Assembly: GCA_949841355.1 (NCBI GenBank)
Contig: CATKZP010000003.1
Coordinates: forward strand, 124,001 to 188,000
DNA length: 64,000 nucleotides
Reading direction: 5' to 3'
Origin: an uncultured Oscillospiraceae bacterium
GTDB taxonomy: Bacteria; Bacillota; Clostridia; Oscillospirales; Oscillospiraceae
Positions 5,921 through 15,602 of this stretch are shown one piece after another. The notes under the pieces were generated by a model that did no database searches, was not told where the DNA came from, and worked only from the letters and a program-made list of their open reading frames with translations. The first letter of the stretch is position 1, and the number at the start of each line of letters is the position of its first letter. The translations under genes and the position numbers were made by a program.

Positions 5921-8215
5921 ATGAAAAAGTTAAACAAAATGCTGGCGGCTGCGCTGGCGCTGGTGCTGTGTATGAGCCTGATGCCCCTGGGCGCGTTCGC
6001 GGCTGATTCGGATTGTTCCACCTGCGGCGGGACGGGGAAAGTTAAAACGTCTACCGTATGTTCCATGTGCAAGGGAAAGGGCAGCTGCACGGAATTTGAC
6101 TGGACCATAGGGGGGCCGGTAACTAAGAAATGCGAAGACTGCAATGGAGCAGGGTACCTTCTTGAGGATTGCCCTGACTGTGACGGCATTAACCCTGACG
6201 ATTGTGCCCATGAATGGGTTAAAGTGGTGTTAGCGCTTGAACCTACATGTACTACCAAAGGGCGGTATGACAAGGTTTGCATGGATTGTGGTACGGTTCT
6301 TGAGCAACACGTCGGGAGAGATCCCGTACCACTGTCCCATAAGTATGAGCCGACCGTGGTGAAGGAAGCAACCTGCACAAACGAGGGTCTTACGGCCCAA
6401 GTGTGTTCCTGTGGCGCCCGGAAAAATGTTCCCAATGAACCGATTCCGGCCTTGGGTCATGATTTGGTCAGGGAAAGTGTGGACAGTGAAACAGGAGACG
6501 TCACCTATAAGTGTTCCAGGTGCGACCATAAGGAAACCGGCGCGTGTAAACACGAGGACACCAGCACAATCAATGAGCCATCGACTTGTGTGCTGCCGGG
6601 ATACGACGTGACGACATGCAATGATTGCGGTCAGGTTATTTCCAAAAAGCAAACAGAAACCGTGAAGGACCACAGTTGGGATAACGGCGTGATGTATGGC
6701 GGAGTCCAGAAAATCACCTATACTTGTACTGACTGTGGTGCTAAGCGCACCGAACAGAATAAGATTCCTGAGAAGCCCTATGACCGCGAAATTGAGATTT
6801 GCATGGGGTTCCAAACCACTGACGGCGCCTCCTTTGGCACTGAGGATATCCCGAAGGGCTTCAGCGTAACTTACAGCTATGAGTGGAATGGCAAGACTTT
6901 TACAGTAACGCTCCCTGTTGAAGATGCTGAGATCAAGTCGAGACCTATGGCGTATCAGGATGAAAAAGGAAATTGGATTTTTGACGACGATACACAGGAA
7001 AAGTATAGCACTGCATCCTGGAAAATCCGCGTCCCGGTGGACCCGACCACGGGCGAACCGATGAAGGGGACGATCCTGAATATTACCGAAAGCGGCCACG
7101 ACAAGATCGACGGCTATGAGTGGGATCATGCTTTTGGGTATAACCCGGCGCATAGCACGGATGGCACCGGCATACTCTATGTTCCCTCTAATGGCTCCAC
7201 CGTGACGTGGGTCTACAACGTCTACGCCAAGACCGCGTCCTATACCATCAACTATTACTATGGCGGCGCGCTGGGTTTGACCAGCGAAGGCACGGCGCGG
7301 GTGGGCAGTACCATTACGGTCAGCACAGGTCCCGCCAGCTACAACGGGGAAACCTACGTGTTCTCCAGCGTGAGCGGGGATACCACCATCGGCGCGGGCG
7401 GTAATGTCATTAACGTGTACTATACTCTGCCTGCACCCGAAACAGATCCGGGAGATCCCACTGATCCCACCGTCGAGATCGACGAGCCCGAGGTGCCTCT
7501 GGCCGGTGCAATCGGCCTGAACGATGTGGACCATATGGCCTACATCATCGGCTATGAGGACGACACCGTGCGGCCGCTGGGCAACATCACCCGCGCGGAG
7601 GTGTCCACCATCTTCTTCCGCCTGATGACCGACCTGTACCGCACCATCAACTGGTCCACCACCAACGACTTCAGCGACGTGAACGAGGGCGACTGGTTCA
7701 ACAACGCGGTATCCACCTGTGCCAACGCAGGGATCGTGGATGGCTATGCCGACGGCACCTTCCTGCCCAATAAGGCGGTCACCCGCGCTGAATTCGCGGC
7801 CATCGTGGCCCGGTTCCTGGGCGATGAGTACACCGGCGAGGGTATCGAGGACTTCTCCGACACTGCGGACCACTGGGCCGCTGAGGACATCCGCCGCTGC
7901 GTGGAGGCCGGCTGGGTCACCACCGAGGAGGATGCCTTCCGGCCAGACGATCTGATTACCCGTGCGGAGGTCATGACCATCATCAACCGGATGCTTCACC
8001 GCACTCCGGACGAGGATCATATGCTCCCCACCATGAAAACTTGGACCGACAACCCCAAGGGCACCGATTACTACGAGGCCATTCAGGAGGCCACCAACGA
8101 GCATGAGTACGAGCTGGACGAGGCCGGGATCGAGACCTGGACCGCTCTGCTGGAAATGCGCGACTGGGCGGCTCTTGAGGCCCAGTGGGCGGCTGAGATG
8201 GGGGAAGCGGCATAA
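5921..8215 (+). CDS. Secreted SLH-domain protein with DnaJ-like zinc-finger repeats
   Basis: 764 residues. The signal peptide covers about residues 1-27 (KKLNKML, then ALALVLCMSLMPLGAFA). Next come four CxxCxGxG-like motifs (CSTCGGTG, CSMCKGKG, CEDCNGAG, CPDC) as in the DnaJ zinc finger, then several CxxCG/HxW repeats of about 40 residues (for example CTTKGRYDKVCMDCG), a MucBP-like region (YTINYYYGG) and three C-terminal SLH modules (about 525-715) that bind cell-wall polymer. The start at ATG 5921 follows AAAGGAAG; the frame runs open upstream through the riboswitches, but that part is not coding. It is probably cell-surface attached and c-di-GMP controlled. Its ligand is unknown. Confidence 0.85.
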   Translation: MKKLNKMLAAALALVLCMSLMPLGAFAADSDCSTCGGTGKVKTSTVCSMCKGKGSCTEFDWTIGGPVTKKCEDCNGAGYLLEDCPDCDGINPDDCAHEWVKVVLALEPTCTTKGRYDKVCMDCGTVLEQHVGRDPVPLSHKYEPTVVKEATCTNEGLTAQVCSCGARKNVPNEPIPALGHDLVRESVDSETGDVTYKCSRCDHKETGACKHEDTSTINEPSTCVLPGYDVTTCNDCGQVISKKQTETVKDHSWDNGVMYGGVQKITYTCTDCGAKRTEQNKIPEKPYDREIEICMGFQTTDGASFGTEDIPKGFSVTYSYEWNGKTFTVTLPVEDAEIKSRPMAYQDEKGNWIFDDDTQEKYSTASWKIRVPVDPTTGEPMKGTILNITESGHDKIDGYEWDHAFGYNPAHSTDGTGILYVPSNGSTVTWVYNVYAKTASYTINYYYGGALGLTSEGTARVGSTITVSTGPASYNGETYVFSSVSGDTTIGAGGNVINVYYTLPAPETDPGDPTDPTVEIDEPEVPLAGAIGLNDVDHMAYIIGYEDDTVRPLGNITRAEVSTIFFRLMTDLYRTINWSTTNDFSDVNEGDWFNNAVSTCANAGIVDGYADGTFLPNKAVTRAEFAAIVARFLGDEYTGEGIEDFSDTADHWAAEDIRRCVEAGWVTTEEDAFRPDDLITRAEVMTIINRMLHRTPDEDHMLPTMKTWTDNPKGTDYYEAIQEATNEHEYELDEAGIETWTALLEMRDWAALEAQWAAEMGEAA

Positions 8216-8244
8216 CGCATTCCTCAGCAACCGCAAGCCTGCAA

Positions 8245-8280
8245 AAAAGACCCCGGAGGAATGTCCCTCCGGGGTCTTTT
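8245..8280 (+). terminator. Bidirectional terminator after the SLH gene
   Basis: AAAAGACCCCGGAGG pairs with CCTCCGGGGTCTTTT. It serves the SLH gene and overlaps the last codons of the convergent Crp/Fnr gene. Confidence 0.9.
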
Positions 8281-8887
8281 ACGCCTCAAAAGCCAGTGCC
8301 TCCAGTCCGGACCGGTCCAGCACCGAAACCGAGCGGTAGCTCAGGGCCGTCAGCCCCAGGGCGGACAGCTCCCCCAGCACCCGGCTCACCGTCACCCGGG
8401 ACAGGCCCACCGCCTGGCCGATGCCCTCGTGGGTGGCGCGGATGGCGCCGCCGTCATCTTCGGGCTGGGAGAGCAGCCACCGGGCCACCCGCTGCCGGGC
8501 GGGCAGAGCGGAGGCCCCCACGTGGTCGGACAGCAGCCGCACCGTTCTGGCCAGATGCTGAAGCATAGGCAGGGCCAGCTCCGGATGGCGCTGAAAGGCG
8601 CGGTCCAGCTGGTCCCGGTCGATGGTCAAAATCTGGCAGTCCTCCAGCGCCATGGCGGAGGTCACCCTGGGACAGCCGTCAAAAAAGGACGCCTCCCCCA
8701 TCAGATCGCCAGAGCGGTGGATGGCCAGCACCCGTTCCTCGCCGTCCCCGGTGCTGATGAAGCTGCGCACCGAGCCGGAGACAAGGTAGTAGAAGCACTC
8801 CGGGCGTGCGCCCTGGAGATAGACGATCTGCCCCGCCCGGCAGATTCGGGGGCGGCGGCCCTCGGCCAAAAGCGTCCAATCCGCCAT
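8279..8887 (-). CDS. Crp/Fnr-family transcription regulator
   Basis: 202 residues from ATG 8887, which follows AGAGGTG. The cyclic-nucleotide-binding fold spans about residues 15-115 (GEASFFDG loop) and a winged helix lies near 140-195 (THEGIGQAVGLSRVTVSRVLGEL is the recognition region). There is no N-terminal cysteine cluster, so it is not a canonical Fnr iron-sulfur sensor; the effector is unknown. It is divergent from leuC across a 140-bp gap that contains a GTA-N8-TAC dyad, a spacing used by some members of this family. Confidence 0.88.
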   Translation of the reverse strand: MADWTLLAEGRRPRICRAGQIVYLQGARPECFYYLVSGSVRSFISTGDGEERVLAIHRSGDLMGEASFFDGCPRVTSAMALEDCQILTIDRDQLDRAFQRHPELALPMLQHLARTVRLLSDHVGASALPARQRVARWLLSQPEDDGGAIRATHEGIGQAVGLSRVTVSRVLGELSALGLTALSYRSVSVLDRSGLEALAFEA

Positions 8888-8951
8888 GAGATTCACCTCT
8901 GTACAGTTTTCCCCGCCTGGGGGAAATGAAAATATGGATCGCTGCCTGCAT

Positions 8952-8967
8952 TGTATCATAGTTTACA
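8952..8967. promoter_or_regulatory. Candidate Crp/Fnr-family operator
   Basis: TGTA-tcatagtt-TACA fits the GTA-N8-TAC dyad known from NtcA-type members of this family. It lies midway between the regulator and leuC, where one protein could control both. Confidence 0.4.
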
Positions 8968-9027
8968 TTGTTTCGCCGGCGGTTTTGGCATAATGAGTTC
9001 ACGAAATTTTTTGAGGAGGAATTTTTT

Positions 9028-10287
9028 ATGGGCATGACCATGACCCAAAAGATTTTGGCCCGCTCCGCGGGGCTGCCCCAGGTGGAGGCGGGCCAGCTCA
9101 TTGAGGGGAAGCTGGATCTGGTGCTGGGAAATGATATCACCACGCCGGTGGCCATCACGGAGTTTAAAAAGGCAGAGTTGTCCGCTGTGTTTGACCGGGA
9201 TAAAATCGCCATTGTGCTGGACCACTCCACCCCCTGCAAGGACATCAAATCGGCTCAGCTGTGCGCCGCCTGCCGGGAGTTCGCCAAGGAGCACGCCATC
9301 ACCCACTTTTACGATGTGGGCCAGATGGGCATTGAGCACGCCCTGCTGCCGGAAAAGGGGCTGACCGCCCCCGGCGAGGTTATCATCGGGGCCGACTCCC
9401 ACACCTGCACTTACGGAGCGCTGGGGGCGTTCTCCACCGGTGTGGGCTCCACCGACATGGCGGCGGGGATGGCCACGGGGCTGGCGTGGTTTAAAGTGCC
9501 CTCCGCCATTAAGGTAACTCTGACGGGCAGATTGGGGCCATATGTCAGCGGAAAAGACGTAATTCTCCACCTCATCGGCATGATCGGGGTGGACGGGGCG
9601 CTGTATCAGTCCCTGGAGTTCGCGGGGGAGGGGGTGGCCGCCCTGGAGATGGACGACCGCTTCACCATCTGCAATATGGCCATCGAGGCCGGGGCGAAAA
9701 ACGGCATTTTCCCGGTGGACGGCAAGACGCTGGACTATTTGAAGGGCCGGGTGAACCGAGACTTCACCGCCTTTGAGGCCGACCCGGACGCCCAATACAC
9801 AAAGGAGGTCGCCATTGACCTGTCCACCCTGCGGCCCACGGTGGCCTTTCCTCATCTGCCCTCCAACACCAAAACCGTGGACGAGGCGGCGGGTAAGGCT
9901 ATTCAGCAAGTGGTCATCGGCTCCTGCACCAACGGGCGGCTGAAGGACCTGCGGGAGGCGGCCGCCATCCTCCGGGGCCGAAAGGTGGCGCCTGGTGTGC
10001 GCTGCATTGTCATCCCCGCCACCCAGCAGATCTACTTGGACGCCATGGCGGAGGGGCTGGTGGCCGACTTTATCCAGGCGGGCGCGGTGGTGTCCACCCC
10101 CACCTGCGGACCCTGCCTGGGGGGACATATGGGCGTTTTGGCCGACAACGAGTGGGCTATCTCCACCACCAACCGTAATTTTGTGGGCCGTATGGGACCC
10201 ACTAGCTCCATGATTATCCTGGCCAGCCCGGCCGTGGCGGCGGCCAGCGCCGTGGCCGGTGCGGTTACCGATCCGGCCAGTCTTTGA
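9028..10287 (+). CDS. leuC: 3-isopropylmalate dehydratase large subunit
   Basis: Aconitase-family subunit that isomerises 2- to 3-isopropylmalate in leucine synthesis. It carries the [23 protein letters not shown] active-site region in two parts, SCTNGR and [12 protein letters not shown]. The three cysteines of the last two motifs hold the 4Fe-4S cluster. The start ATG 9028 follows TGAGGAGG; the frame extends further upstream but without a binding site. 419 aa is the length of the compact archaeal/clostridial LeuC form. leuD follows after 15 nt. Confidence 0.95.
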   Translation: MGMTMTQKILARSAGLPQVEAGQLIEGKLDLVLGNDITTPVAITEFKKAELSAVFDRDKIAIVLDHSTPCKDIKSAQLCAACREFAKEHAITHFYDVGQMGIEHALLPEKGLTAPGEVIIGADSHTCTYGALGAFSTGVGSTDMAAGMATGLAWFKVPSAIKVTLTGRLGPYVSGKDVILHLIGMIGVDGALYQSLEFAGEGVAALEMDDRFTICNMAIEAGAKNGIFPVDGKTLDYLKGRVNRDFTAFEADPDAQYTKEVAIDLSTLRPTVAFPHLPSNTKTVDEAAGKAIQQVVIGSCTNGRLKDLREAAAILRGRKVAPGVRCIVIPATQQIYLDAMAEGLVADFIQAGAVVSTPTCGPCLGGHMGVLADNEWAISTTNRNFVGRMGPTSSMIILASPAVAAASAVAGAVTDPASL

Positions 10288-10302
10288 AAGGGGTGTAAAG
10301 GA

Positions 10303-10788
10303 ATGAAGATTTACAAATATGGCGACAACGTGGATACAGACGTCATCATACCAGCCCGGTATCTCAACGCGCCGGATGAAAAGTCCCTGGCCGCCCACTG
10401 CATGGAGGACATCGACGCCGGCTTTGCCTCTGCCGTGGAGGCGGGGGATATCATGGTGGGCGGGAGCAATTTCGGCTGCGGCTCCTCCCGGGAGCACGCC
10501 CCCCTGGCCATCAAAGCATGCGGGGTAAAGTGCGTCATTGCCAAGAGCTTCGCCCGGATTTTCTACCGCAACGCCATCAACATCGGCTTCCCCATCCTGG
10601 AGTGCCCGGAGGCGGTAGACGGCATCAGTGCCGGGGACAGCGTCAGCGTGGATTTTGAGCGCGGCGTCATCACCAACGAGACCACCGGGGCAAAATTCCA
10701 GGCCGCGCCTTTCCCGGAGTTTGTCACCGGTATCATGAACCACGGCGGGCTGCTGAAAGCGCTGAAGGCGAGAGGGATGGCCAAGTGA
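10303..10788 (+). CDS. leuD: 3-isopropylmalate dehydratase small subunit
   Basis: 161-residue swivel-domain partner of Leu[17 protein letters not shown] is the substrate-loop region and [15 protein letters not shown] is the conserved family signature. The start ATG 10303 follows AAAGGGGTGTAAAGG. The stop overlaps the next gene, so leuD and the TraX-like gene are coupled. Confidence 0.95.
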   Translation: MKIYKYGDNVDTDVIIPARYLNAPDEKSLAAHCMEDIDAGFASAVEAGDIMVGGSNFGCGSSREHAPLAIKACGVKCVIAKSFARIFYRNAINIGFPILECPEAVDGISAGDSVSVDFERGVITNETTGAKFQAAPFPEFVTGIMNHGGLLKALKARGMAK

Positions 10789-11693
10789 ATGGTGTGGAAG
10801 AGCGCCAGCAGGAGAGGTGGACGCTGAAAAAGGGGCTGTCCACCAGCGCAATCAAGTGGATCGCCCTGTTTTTCATGACGCTGGACCACATCGCCGCCTT
10901 CGGCTTTGAGATTCCCATTGTGGGGCGGTTCTACAATCCGTTGAGGATGGTGGGCCGGATTGCTGCGCCGCTGTTTCTCTTCGCGCTGGTGCAGGGACTG
11001 CGGCACACCGGCAGCAGGTCAAAATTTCTCCTCCGGCTGTATCTGGCGGGGATGGGAGCGGGGCTGTTTGTGGCGGTCACTGACCTGCTGTTTGGCGATA
11101 TTGTGGGATATATCACCCCGGCGAATATAATCTTCACCTTCTTCTATGTGGCGCTATACGCCTGGGCCATAGAGGGATTGGCGAATGCCGTCCGAGAACG
11201 CAATTGGCGGGGAGCGGCGCTGGCCGCCCTGTGCTGTGCGCTGCCGCTTCTGGCCCAGCCGCTGCGGTTGGAGCTATGGGAGCTGTCTCGCGCAGCGGAC
11301 AGTATTGCGGGAAGTTTTCTGGTGCATAACCTCATCGACAGCTTTCTGCCCACCTTCAACAGCGTGGATTACGGGTGGGGGATGATCCTGCTGGGAGTAG
11401 CGCTTTACTTTGCCGGGACGAAAGGGAGGCAGTGCGGGGTGTTCGCCGCGTTCTGCCTGGTGTGTATGGCCGGGGCTGTGGCGGGCCGGTTTTATTATCC
11501 CATCCAGGATTTTTCGTCCTTTACAATGACATTTTTTAGCCCGTCTCAGTGCCGGATGATACTGGCTCTGCCCTTTATGCTGCTTTACAACGGGCAGAGG
11601 GGAAACGGGCCCAAGTGGTTCTTCTACATCTACTATCCTACCCACAGGTACGTTGTTTCCGTGATTTCAGCGGTAGTGCAGGCGCTTTCTTGA
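10785..11693 (+). CDS. TraX-like membrane acyltransferase-family protein
   Basis: 302 residues with about eight hydrophobic segments. It opens [21 protein letters not shown] and continues [16 protein letters not shown], the signature of the TraX family (first known from F-pilin N-acetylation; common and uncharacterised in Firmicutes). The initiator is GTG 10785, overlapping the leuD stop, or GTG 10794. It sits between leuD and leuB, and no conjugation genes are near, so a role in conjugation is unlikely. A membrane acyl-transfer function is only inferred from the family. Confidence 0.75.
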   Translation: MNGVEERQQERWTLKKGLSTSAIKWIALFFMTLDHIAAFGFEIPIVGRFYNPLRMVGRIAAPLFLFALVQGLRHTGSRSKFLLRLYLAGMGAGLFVAVTDLLFGDIVGYITPANIIFTFFYVALYAWAIEGLANAVRERNWRGAALAALCCALPLLAQPLRLELWELSRAADSIAGSFLVHNLIDSFLPTFNSVDYGWGMILLGVALYFAGTKGRQCGVFAAFCLVCMAGAVAGRFYYPIQDFSSFTMTFFSPSQCRMILALPFMLLYNGQRGNGPKWFFYIYYPTHRYVVSVISAVVQALS

Positions 11694-11727
11694 TAGATTG
11701 AAATTTCAGGGGAAAGGTTGAAAAGCT

Positions 11728-12825
11728 ATGAATTATAAAATTGCCCTCATTCGAGGAGACGGCATCGGACCGGAGATCGTGGACGAGACCGTGAAAATCA
11801 TCGACAGGGTGGGGGAGAAGTTTGGCCACGCCTTTGAATATGTGGAAGTGCTGCTGGGGGGATGCGCCACCGACGCGGTGGGCAAGAGCTATCCCGACGG
11901 CACGGCTCAGCGGTGCAAAAGCTGCGACGCGGTGCTGCTGGGAGCGGTGGGCGGTCCCAAATGGGGCAGCGACCGGCCCGCGCAGGAGAGGCCGGAGACG
12001 GCTCTGCTGGCCATCCGTAAAGATTTAGGCCTTTACGCCAATTTGCGGCCTGCCGCCCTGCGCCCGGCCCTGGCGGACGCCTGCCCGCTCAAAAAAGAGA
12101 CGGCGGAAAAGGGCATCGACCTGCTGATGGTGCGGGAGCTCACCGGGGGAATATACTTCGGTAAGCGGGACCGCTACCAGACTGAGGACAGAGGGGTGGA
12201 GTGCACCGACCTGATGGCCTACTCCGAAAAGGAGATTGAGCGCATCGGCCGCCGGGCATTTGAGATGGCGCGGCTGCGCAGGAAAAAGGTGACCAGCGTG
12301 GATAAGGCCAACGTGCTGGAGACCTCCCGGCTGTGGCGGTCCGTTATGAACAGGCTGGCGGAGGAGTACGCCGACGTGGAGTACGAGGACGTGTTGGTGG
12401 ACAACTGTGCCATGCAGCTGGTGCGGGACCCGGGGCAGTTCGACGTGGTGGTCACGGAAAACATGTTCGGTGACATCCTCTCGGATGAGGCGTCCATGAT
12501 TACCGGGTCCATCGGACTGTTGCCCTCCGCGTCCATGGGGGACGGCGCCCCGGCGCTGTACGAGCCCATCCACGGCTCTGCGCCGGACATCGCGGGTCAG
12601 GACAGGGCAAACCCCATTGCCACCATCCTGTCCGCCGCCATGATGTTCCGCTACTCCTTTAAACTGGCCGCCGAGGCGGATGCCATTGAGGCCGCCGTGG
12701 ACAAGGCGCTGGCCGACGGCTGGCGTACCGCCGACATTGCCCGGGCAGGGGAGAGCGTCGTCGGGACGAAACGGATGGGCGAGGTTATCCGGGATAACAT
12801 TTGGGTCCAACTGGAGGGGATATGA
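11728..12825 (+). CDS. leuB: 3-isopropylmalate dehydrogenase
   Basis: NAD-dependent oxidative decarboxylase of leucine synthesis. It carries [11 protein letters not shown] at the N-terminus, the [10 protein letters not shown] loop, the catalytic YSEKEIERI region, [13 protein letters not shown], and the [17 protein letters not shown] nucleotide-binding segment. 365 aa is usual. The start ATG 11728 follows GGGGAAAGG. With leuC and leuD it forms a nearly complete leucine branch; leuA is not in the window. The next gene overlaps its stop. Confidence 0.96.
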   Translation: MNYKIALIRGDGIGPEIVDETVKIIDRVGEKFGHAFEYVEVLLGGCATDAVGKSYPDGTAQRCKSCDAVLLGAVGGPKWGSDRPAQERPETALLAIRKDLGLYANLRPAALRPALADACPLKKETAEKGIDLLMVRELTGGIYFGKRDRYQTEDRGVECTDLMAYSEKEIERIGRRAFEMARLRRKKVTSVDKANVLETSRLWRSVMNRLAEEYADVEYEDVLVDNCAMQLVRDPGQFDVVVTENMFGDILSDEASMITGSIGLLPSASMGDGAPALYEPIHGSAPDIAGQDRANPIATILSAAMMFRYSFKLAAEADAIEAAVDKALADGWRTADIARAGESVVGTKRMGEVIRDNIWVQLEGI

Positions 12826-13268
12826 CGGAAATTCACCTGATGGCGTCGGGGCACGCGCTGTGGGATGAGGTCACCGCTTTGGCCGAGGCGTGTTTCTGGT
12901 GGGCGGGCCCCTTTCTGGCGGAGAAAATGAGGCGCGGGGAGTTCAGGGGGTGGGAGCGGGTATGCGCTGCCCGCGTGGACGTGAGGGTGGCGGGGTTCTG
13001 CACCCTCACGGAAAAGGACGAGCTGCCCGGGAGATACGGGTTTTCGCCCTTTATCGGCTTCCTGTTCGTGGACGAGCGGTACCGGGGGAACAGGCTGTCG
13101 GAACGGATGATCCGCCAAGCGGGCGTCTACGCCCGGGGGCTGGGCTATGAAAAGCTGTACGTCATGAGCGGCGAAACCGGCCTGTACGAAAAATACGGGT
13201 TTGTGAAAATGGGCGGCTATGAGACGATATACGGCTCTGTGGAGCAGCTTTTTGTGAAGCCCCTGTAA
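12822..13268 (+). CDS. GNAT-family N-acetyltransferase
   Basis: 148 residues from ATG 12822, which overlaps the leuB stop and follows GGAGGGG. The acetyl-CoA binding region is [19 protein letters not shown], and [20 protein letters not shown] is the typical C-terminal strand-helix-strand. The acceptor substrate cannot be inferred. Coupling to leuB suggests co-expression with the leucine operon. Confidence 0.82.
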   Translation: MTEIHLMASGHALWDEVTALAEACFWWAGPFLAEKMRRGEFRGWERVCAARVDVRVAGFCTLTEKDELPGRYGFSPFIGFLFVDERYRGNRLSERMIRQAGVYARGLGYEKLYVMSGETGLYEKYGFVKMGGYETIYGSVEQLFVKPL

Positions 13269-13287
13269 AGCGGAGGCCCGTTTTGCC

Positions 13288-13318
13288 GGCGGGAAATCTC
13301 CCGCCCCGCGCTGTTTTT
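13288..13318 (+). terminator. Probable terminator of the leu operon
   Basis: GGCGGGA-aatc-TCCCGCC is followed 8 nt later by TTTTT. The stem is short but GC-rich and sits just before the next promoter. Confidence 0.55.
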
Positions 13319-13320
13319 GG

Positions 13321-13349
13321 GTGACAAAGGGGAAAAAATGGTGTATAAT
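13321..13349 (+). promoter_or_regulatory. Sigma-A promoter of the CoaX-like gene
   Basis: GTGACA, a 17-bp spacer and a perfect TATAAT, 25 bp before the start codon. Confidence 0.75.
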
Positions 13350-13374
13350 ACCCGGTGGAAAGGGGAGAGGGCAC

Positions 13375-14148
13375 ATGATCCTGGCCATCGACATCGGCAA
13401 CATCCGCACCACCATCGCCCTGTTCGACGGGGCGGGCGAGCTGTCTTTCCAGTCGGAGCTGGAGACGGACACAAAAATGACCGGCGACCGCTGCGCCATC
13501 GACCTGATGGGGGTGTTTCACCTCTACCGGGCGGACCTGAACGGGGTGGAGGGGGCCATTTTGTCCAGCGTGGTGCCGCCCATCACCGGGATCTATGCCC
13601 GCACCCTGCGGCGGCTTACTGGCAAGCCCCCCCTGGTGGTGGGGCCGGGCCTGAAAACCGGGCTCAACATCAAAGCGGAGGTCCACAACCAGCTGGGCAG
13701 CGATATCGTGGCCTCCTGCGTGGCCGCCTCCGTCCTTTACCCGGCCCCGGCCATTGTCATCAACTCCCGCACTGCCGTCACGTTCTCTTACATGAGCAAG
13801 AACGCCTTTGAGGGCTGCGCCATTATGCCTGGGGTGGATATTGCGCTGGAGGCGCTGTCCCGGAATGGGGCGCAGCTCCCCCAGATATCCATGGCCCAGG
13901 TGGACAGCCCTCTGGGGCGCAACACCGTGGATTCCATGCGCGCGGGGGTGCTGTACGGCTACAGCGGTGCCTTTGACCGGGTGATTGAGTCGCTGGAGGA
14001 GGCTGCGGGGGCCAAGGCCGCCGCCGTGGTGGCGACAGGGAGCCAGGCCCCGGCCCTCTACCGGCTGTGCCGCAGAGAAATCAAGTACGACCACGATCTG
14101 CTGGTGAAGGGGCTGTACCATCTCTACCGCAAGAATATCAGGCGCTGA
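13375..14148 (+). CDS. coaX: Type III pantothenate kinase-like protein with altered motifs
   Basis: 257 residues of the CoaX fold (ASKHA superfamily; ATP plus pantothenate in CoA synthesis). The scaffold is clear: LAIDIGNIRT, SSVVPPITGIY, GPGLKTGLNI, CAIMPGVDIALEAL and ATGSQAP. Two signature motifs differ from the family: GADR is replaced by GSDI and the DxGTAxT phosphate loop by NSRTAVT. The first retains the catalytic Asp; the second loses its Asp and Gly. It may be a paralogue with changed activity or a regulator. The start ATG 13375 follows AAAGGGGAGAGG. No second pantothenate kinase gene is in the window. Confidence 0.8.
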   Translation: MILAIDIGNIRTTIALFDGAGELSFQSELETDTKMTGDRCAIDLMGVFHLYRADLNGVEGAILSSVVPPITGIYARTLRRLTGKPPLVVGPGLKTGLNIKAEVHNQLGSDIVASCVAASVLYPAPAIVINSRTAVTFSYMSKNAFEGCAIMPGVDIALEALSRNGAQLPQISMAQVDSPLGRNTVDSMRAGVLYGYSGAFDRVIESLEEAAGAKAAAVVATGSQAPALYRLCRREIKYDHDLLVKGLYHLYRKNIRR

Positions 14149-14158
14149 GCGCCGTTCT

Positions 14159-14189
14159 GCCCCGTCCGCTTCGGCAGACGGGGCGTTTT
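14159..14189 (+). terminator. Terminator after the CoaX-like gene
   Basis: GCCCCGTC and GACGGGGC form a stem across a 10-nt loop, followed by GTTTTC. Confidence 0.8.
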
Positions 14190-14254
14190 CTCGGCCTTTT
14201 TGCAATGCGGTTTTGTCGAAATTGCAAAAACTTCAAAAATGCCCCAAAATGTGC

Positions 14255-14283
14255 TTGCATTTTTGCAAGACTGGGAATATAAT
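14255..14283 (+). promoter_or_regulatory. Sigma-A promoter of the aminotransferase gene
   Basis: TTGCAT, a 17-bp spacer and a perfect TATAAT, 30 bp before the TTG start. Confidence 0.75.
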
Positions 14284-14313
14284 GTGCACGATACAAAGTT
14301 TGGAGGGATCACC

Positions 14314-15504
14314 TTGAAGGAACTTGCTCAAATCGCGTCTGCGGTGCAGGCATCCAGCACCATGGCCATTGACGCGCTGGCGAAGCAGATGAAGGCGGAG
14401 GGCGTGGACGTGGTCGGCTTCGGCGCCGGGGAGCCGGATTTTAATACACCTGACCATATCAAGGCGGCGGCGGTCCAGGCCATTGACGACAATGTGACCC
14501 GTTATACGCCCGCCTCCGGTACGGTGGCGCTGAAGCAGGCGGTATGTCAGCGCATGAAGGAGGACTGCGGGCTGGACTACAAGCCCTCTCAGGTGGTTGT
14601 GACCAGCGGAGCCAAGCACTGCGTATACATCGCCCTGCGGGCGCTGGTGGACCCCGGCGACGAAGTGATTCTGCCCGCGCCCTTCTGGGTGAGCTATCTG
14701 GAACTGATTAAAATGGTGGGCGGCGTGCCTGTGGTGGTCACCGCCCAGGAGTCCGCCGGGTTTAAGATGACCGCCGAGCAGCTGGCCGCCGCCATCACCC
14801 CCAGGACGAAGGCTTTGATCCTCAACAACCCCAGCAATCCCACTGGCATGGTGTATTCTCAGGAGGAGCTGGCCGCTATCGCCCGGGTGTGTGTGGAGAG
14901 GGACATTTACGTCATCTCCGATGAAATTTACTACGGCCTGCTGTACGATGGGGTGAAGTCGGTGTCCTTTGCCTCCCTTGGGGAGGATGTGAAGGAGCGC
15001 ACCATCCTCATCAACGGTGTGTCCAAGTCCTATGCCATGACCGGCTGGCGAATCGGCTATCTGCTGTCCAACGAGAAGATCGCCAAGGTGATGGGCAATT
15101 TCCTCAGCCACTCCACCGGCTCGCCCAGCTCGGTGTCCCAGGCCGCCTCTGTGGCCGCGCTCAACGGTCCTCAGGACTGCGTGGAGGAGATGCGCCGGGC
15201 GTTTGAAGAGCGCCGGAACTATATCGTCAGCCGGGTGAACGCCATAGACGGCGTGAGCTGCATCAAGCCCCAGGGCGCGTTCTATATTATGATGAACATG
15301 GAAAAGCAGTTGGGCCGCACCCTGCACGGGGAACTGATCAAGACGGGGGACGATTTTTCGGCCGCTCTGCTCAAGCACGGCTTGGTGGCCACGGTGCCGT
15401 GCAGCGGCTTCGGCGCGCCCAGCTTTGTGCGCTGGTCCTATGCCACCAACATGGAGAACATCAAGAAGGGGATGGACCGGCTGGAGGAGTTTCTGAAAGG
15501 CTGA
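14314..15504 (+). CDS. aspB: Class I/II aminotransferase, aspartate aminotransferase type
   Basis: PLP enzyme transferring amino groups between aspartate (or related acids) and 2-oxoglutarate. It carries GAGEPDFNTP near the N-terminus, NNPSNPTG, SDEIYYGLLYDG, the PLP lysine in NGVSKSYAMTGWRIGY, and the carboxylate-binding Arg near FVRWSYAT. I use TTG 14314, which follows GGAGGG and gives 396 aa, the AspB length; the frame is open further upstream but overlaps the promoter. It is monocistronic. Confidence 0.9.
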   Translation: MKELAQIASAVQASSTMAIDALAKQMKAEGVDVVGFGAGEPDFNTPDHIKAAAVQAIDDNVTRYTPASGTVALKQAVCQRMKEDCGLDYKPSQVVVTSGAKHCVYIALRALVDPGDEVILPAPFWVSYLELIKMVGGVPVVVTAQESAGFKMTAEQLAAAITPRTKALILNNPSNPTGMVYSQEELAAIARVCVERDIYVISDEIYYGLLYDGVKSVSFASLGEDVKERTILINGVSKSYAMTGWRIGYLLSNEKIAKVMGNFLSHSTGSPSSVSQAASVAALNGPQDCVEEMRRAFEERRNYIVSRVNAIDGVSCIKPQGAFYIMMNMEKQLGRTLHGELIKTGDDFSAALLKHGLVATVPCSGFGAPSFVRWSYATNMENIKKGMDRLEEFLKG

Positions 15505-15530
15505 TGGGCAGGGTTTAAACGCAGTGTTTC

Positions 15531-15566
15531 AAGCCATACGGCTCCGAACCCGGGGTTGTATGGCTT
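15531..15566 (+). terminator. Stem-loop after the aminotransferase gene
   Basis: AAGCCATAC pairs with GTATGGCTT, with a further AACCC/GGGTT helix inside. There is no T-run, so the termination strength is uncertain. Confidence 0.5.
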
Positions 15567-15602
15567 TGGCGCGAAAAAAACACAAAATATTGCGGAAAAT
15601 GT

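Noticed and set aside
6230-8236. 668-codon open frame antisense to the SLH protein gene
   Set aside because: The plus strand has a signal peptide, SLH modules and a binding site; the antisense frame has none.
8888-9027. T-box or leader attenuator for the leucine operon
   Set aside because: The 140-bp region has no T-box core motif and no terminator/antiterminator pair.
8956-10851. 631-codon open frame antisense to leuCD
   Set aside because: leuC and leuD are unmistakable on the plus strand; the antisense product has no recognisable domain.
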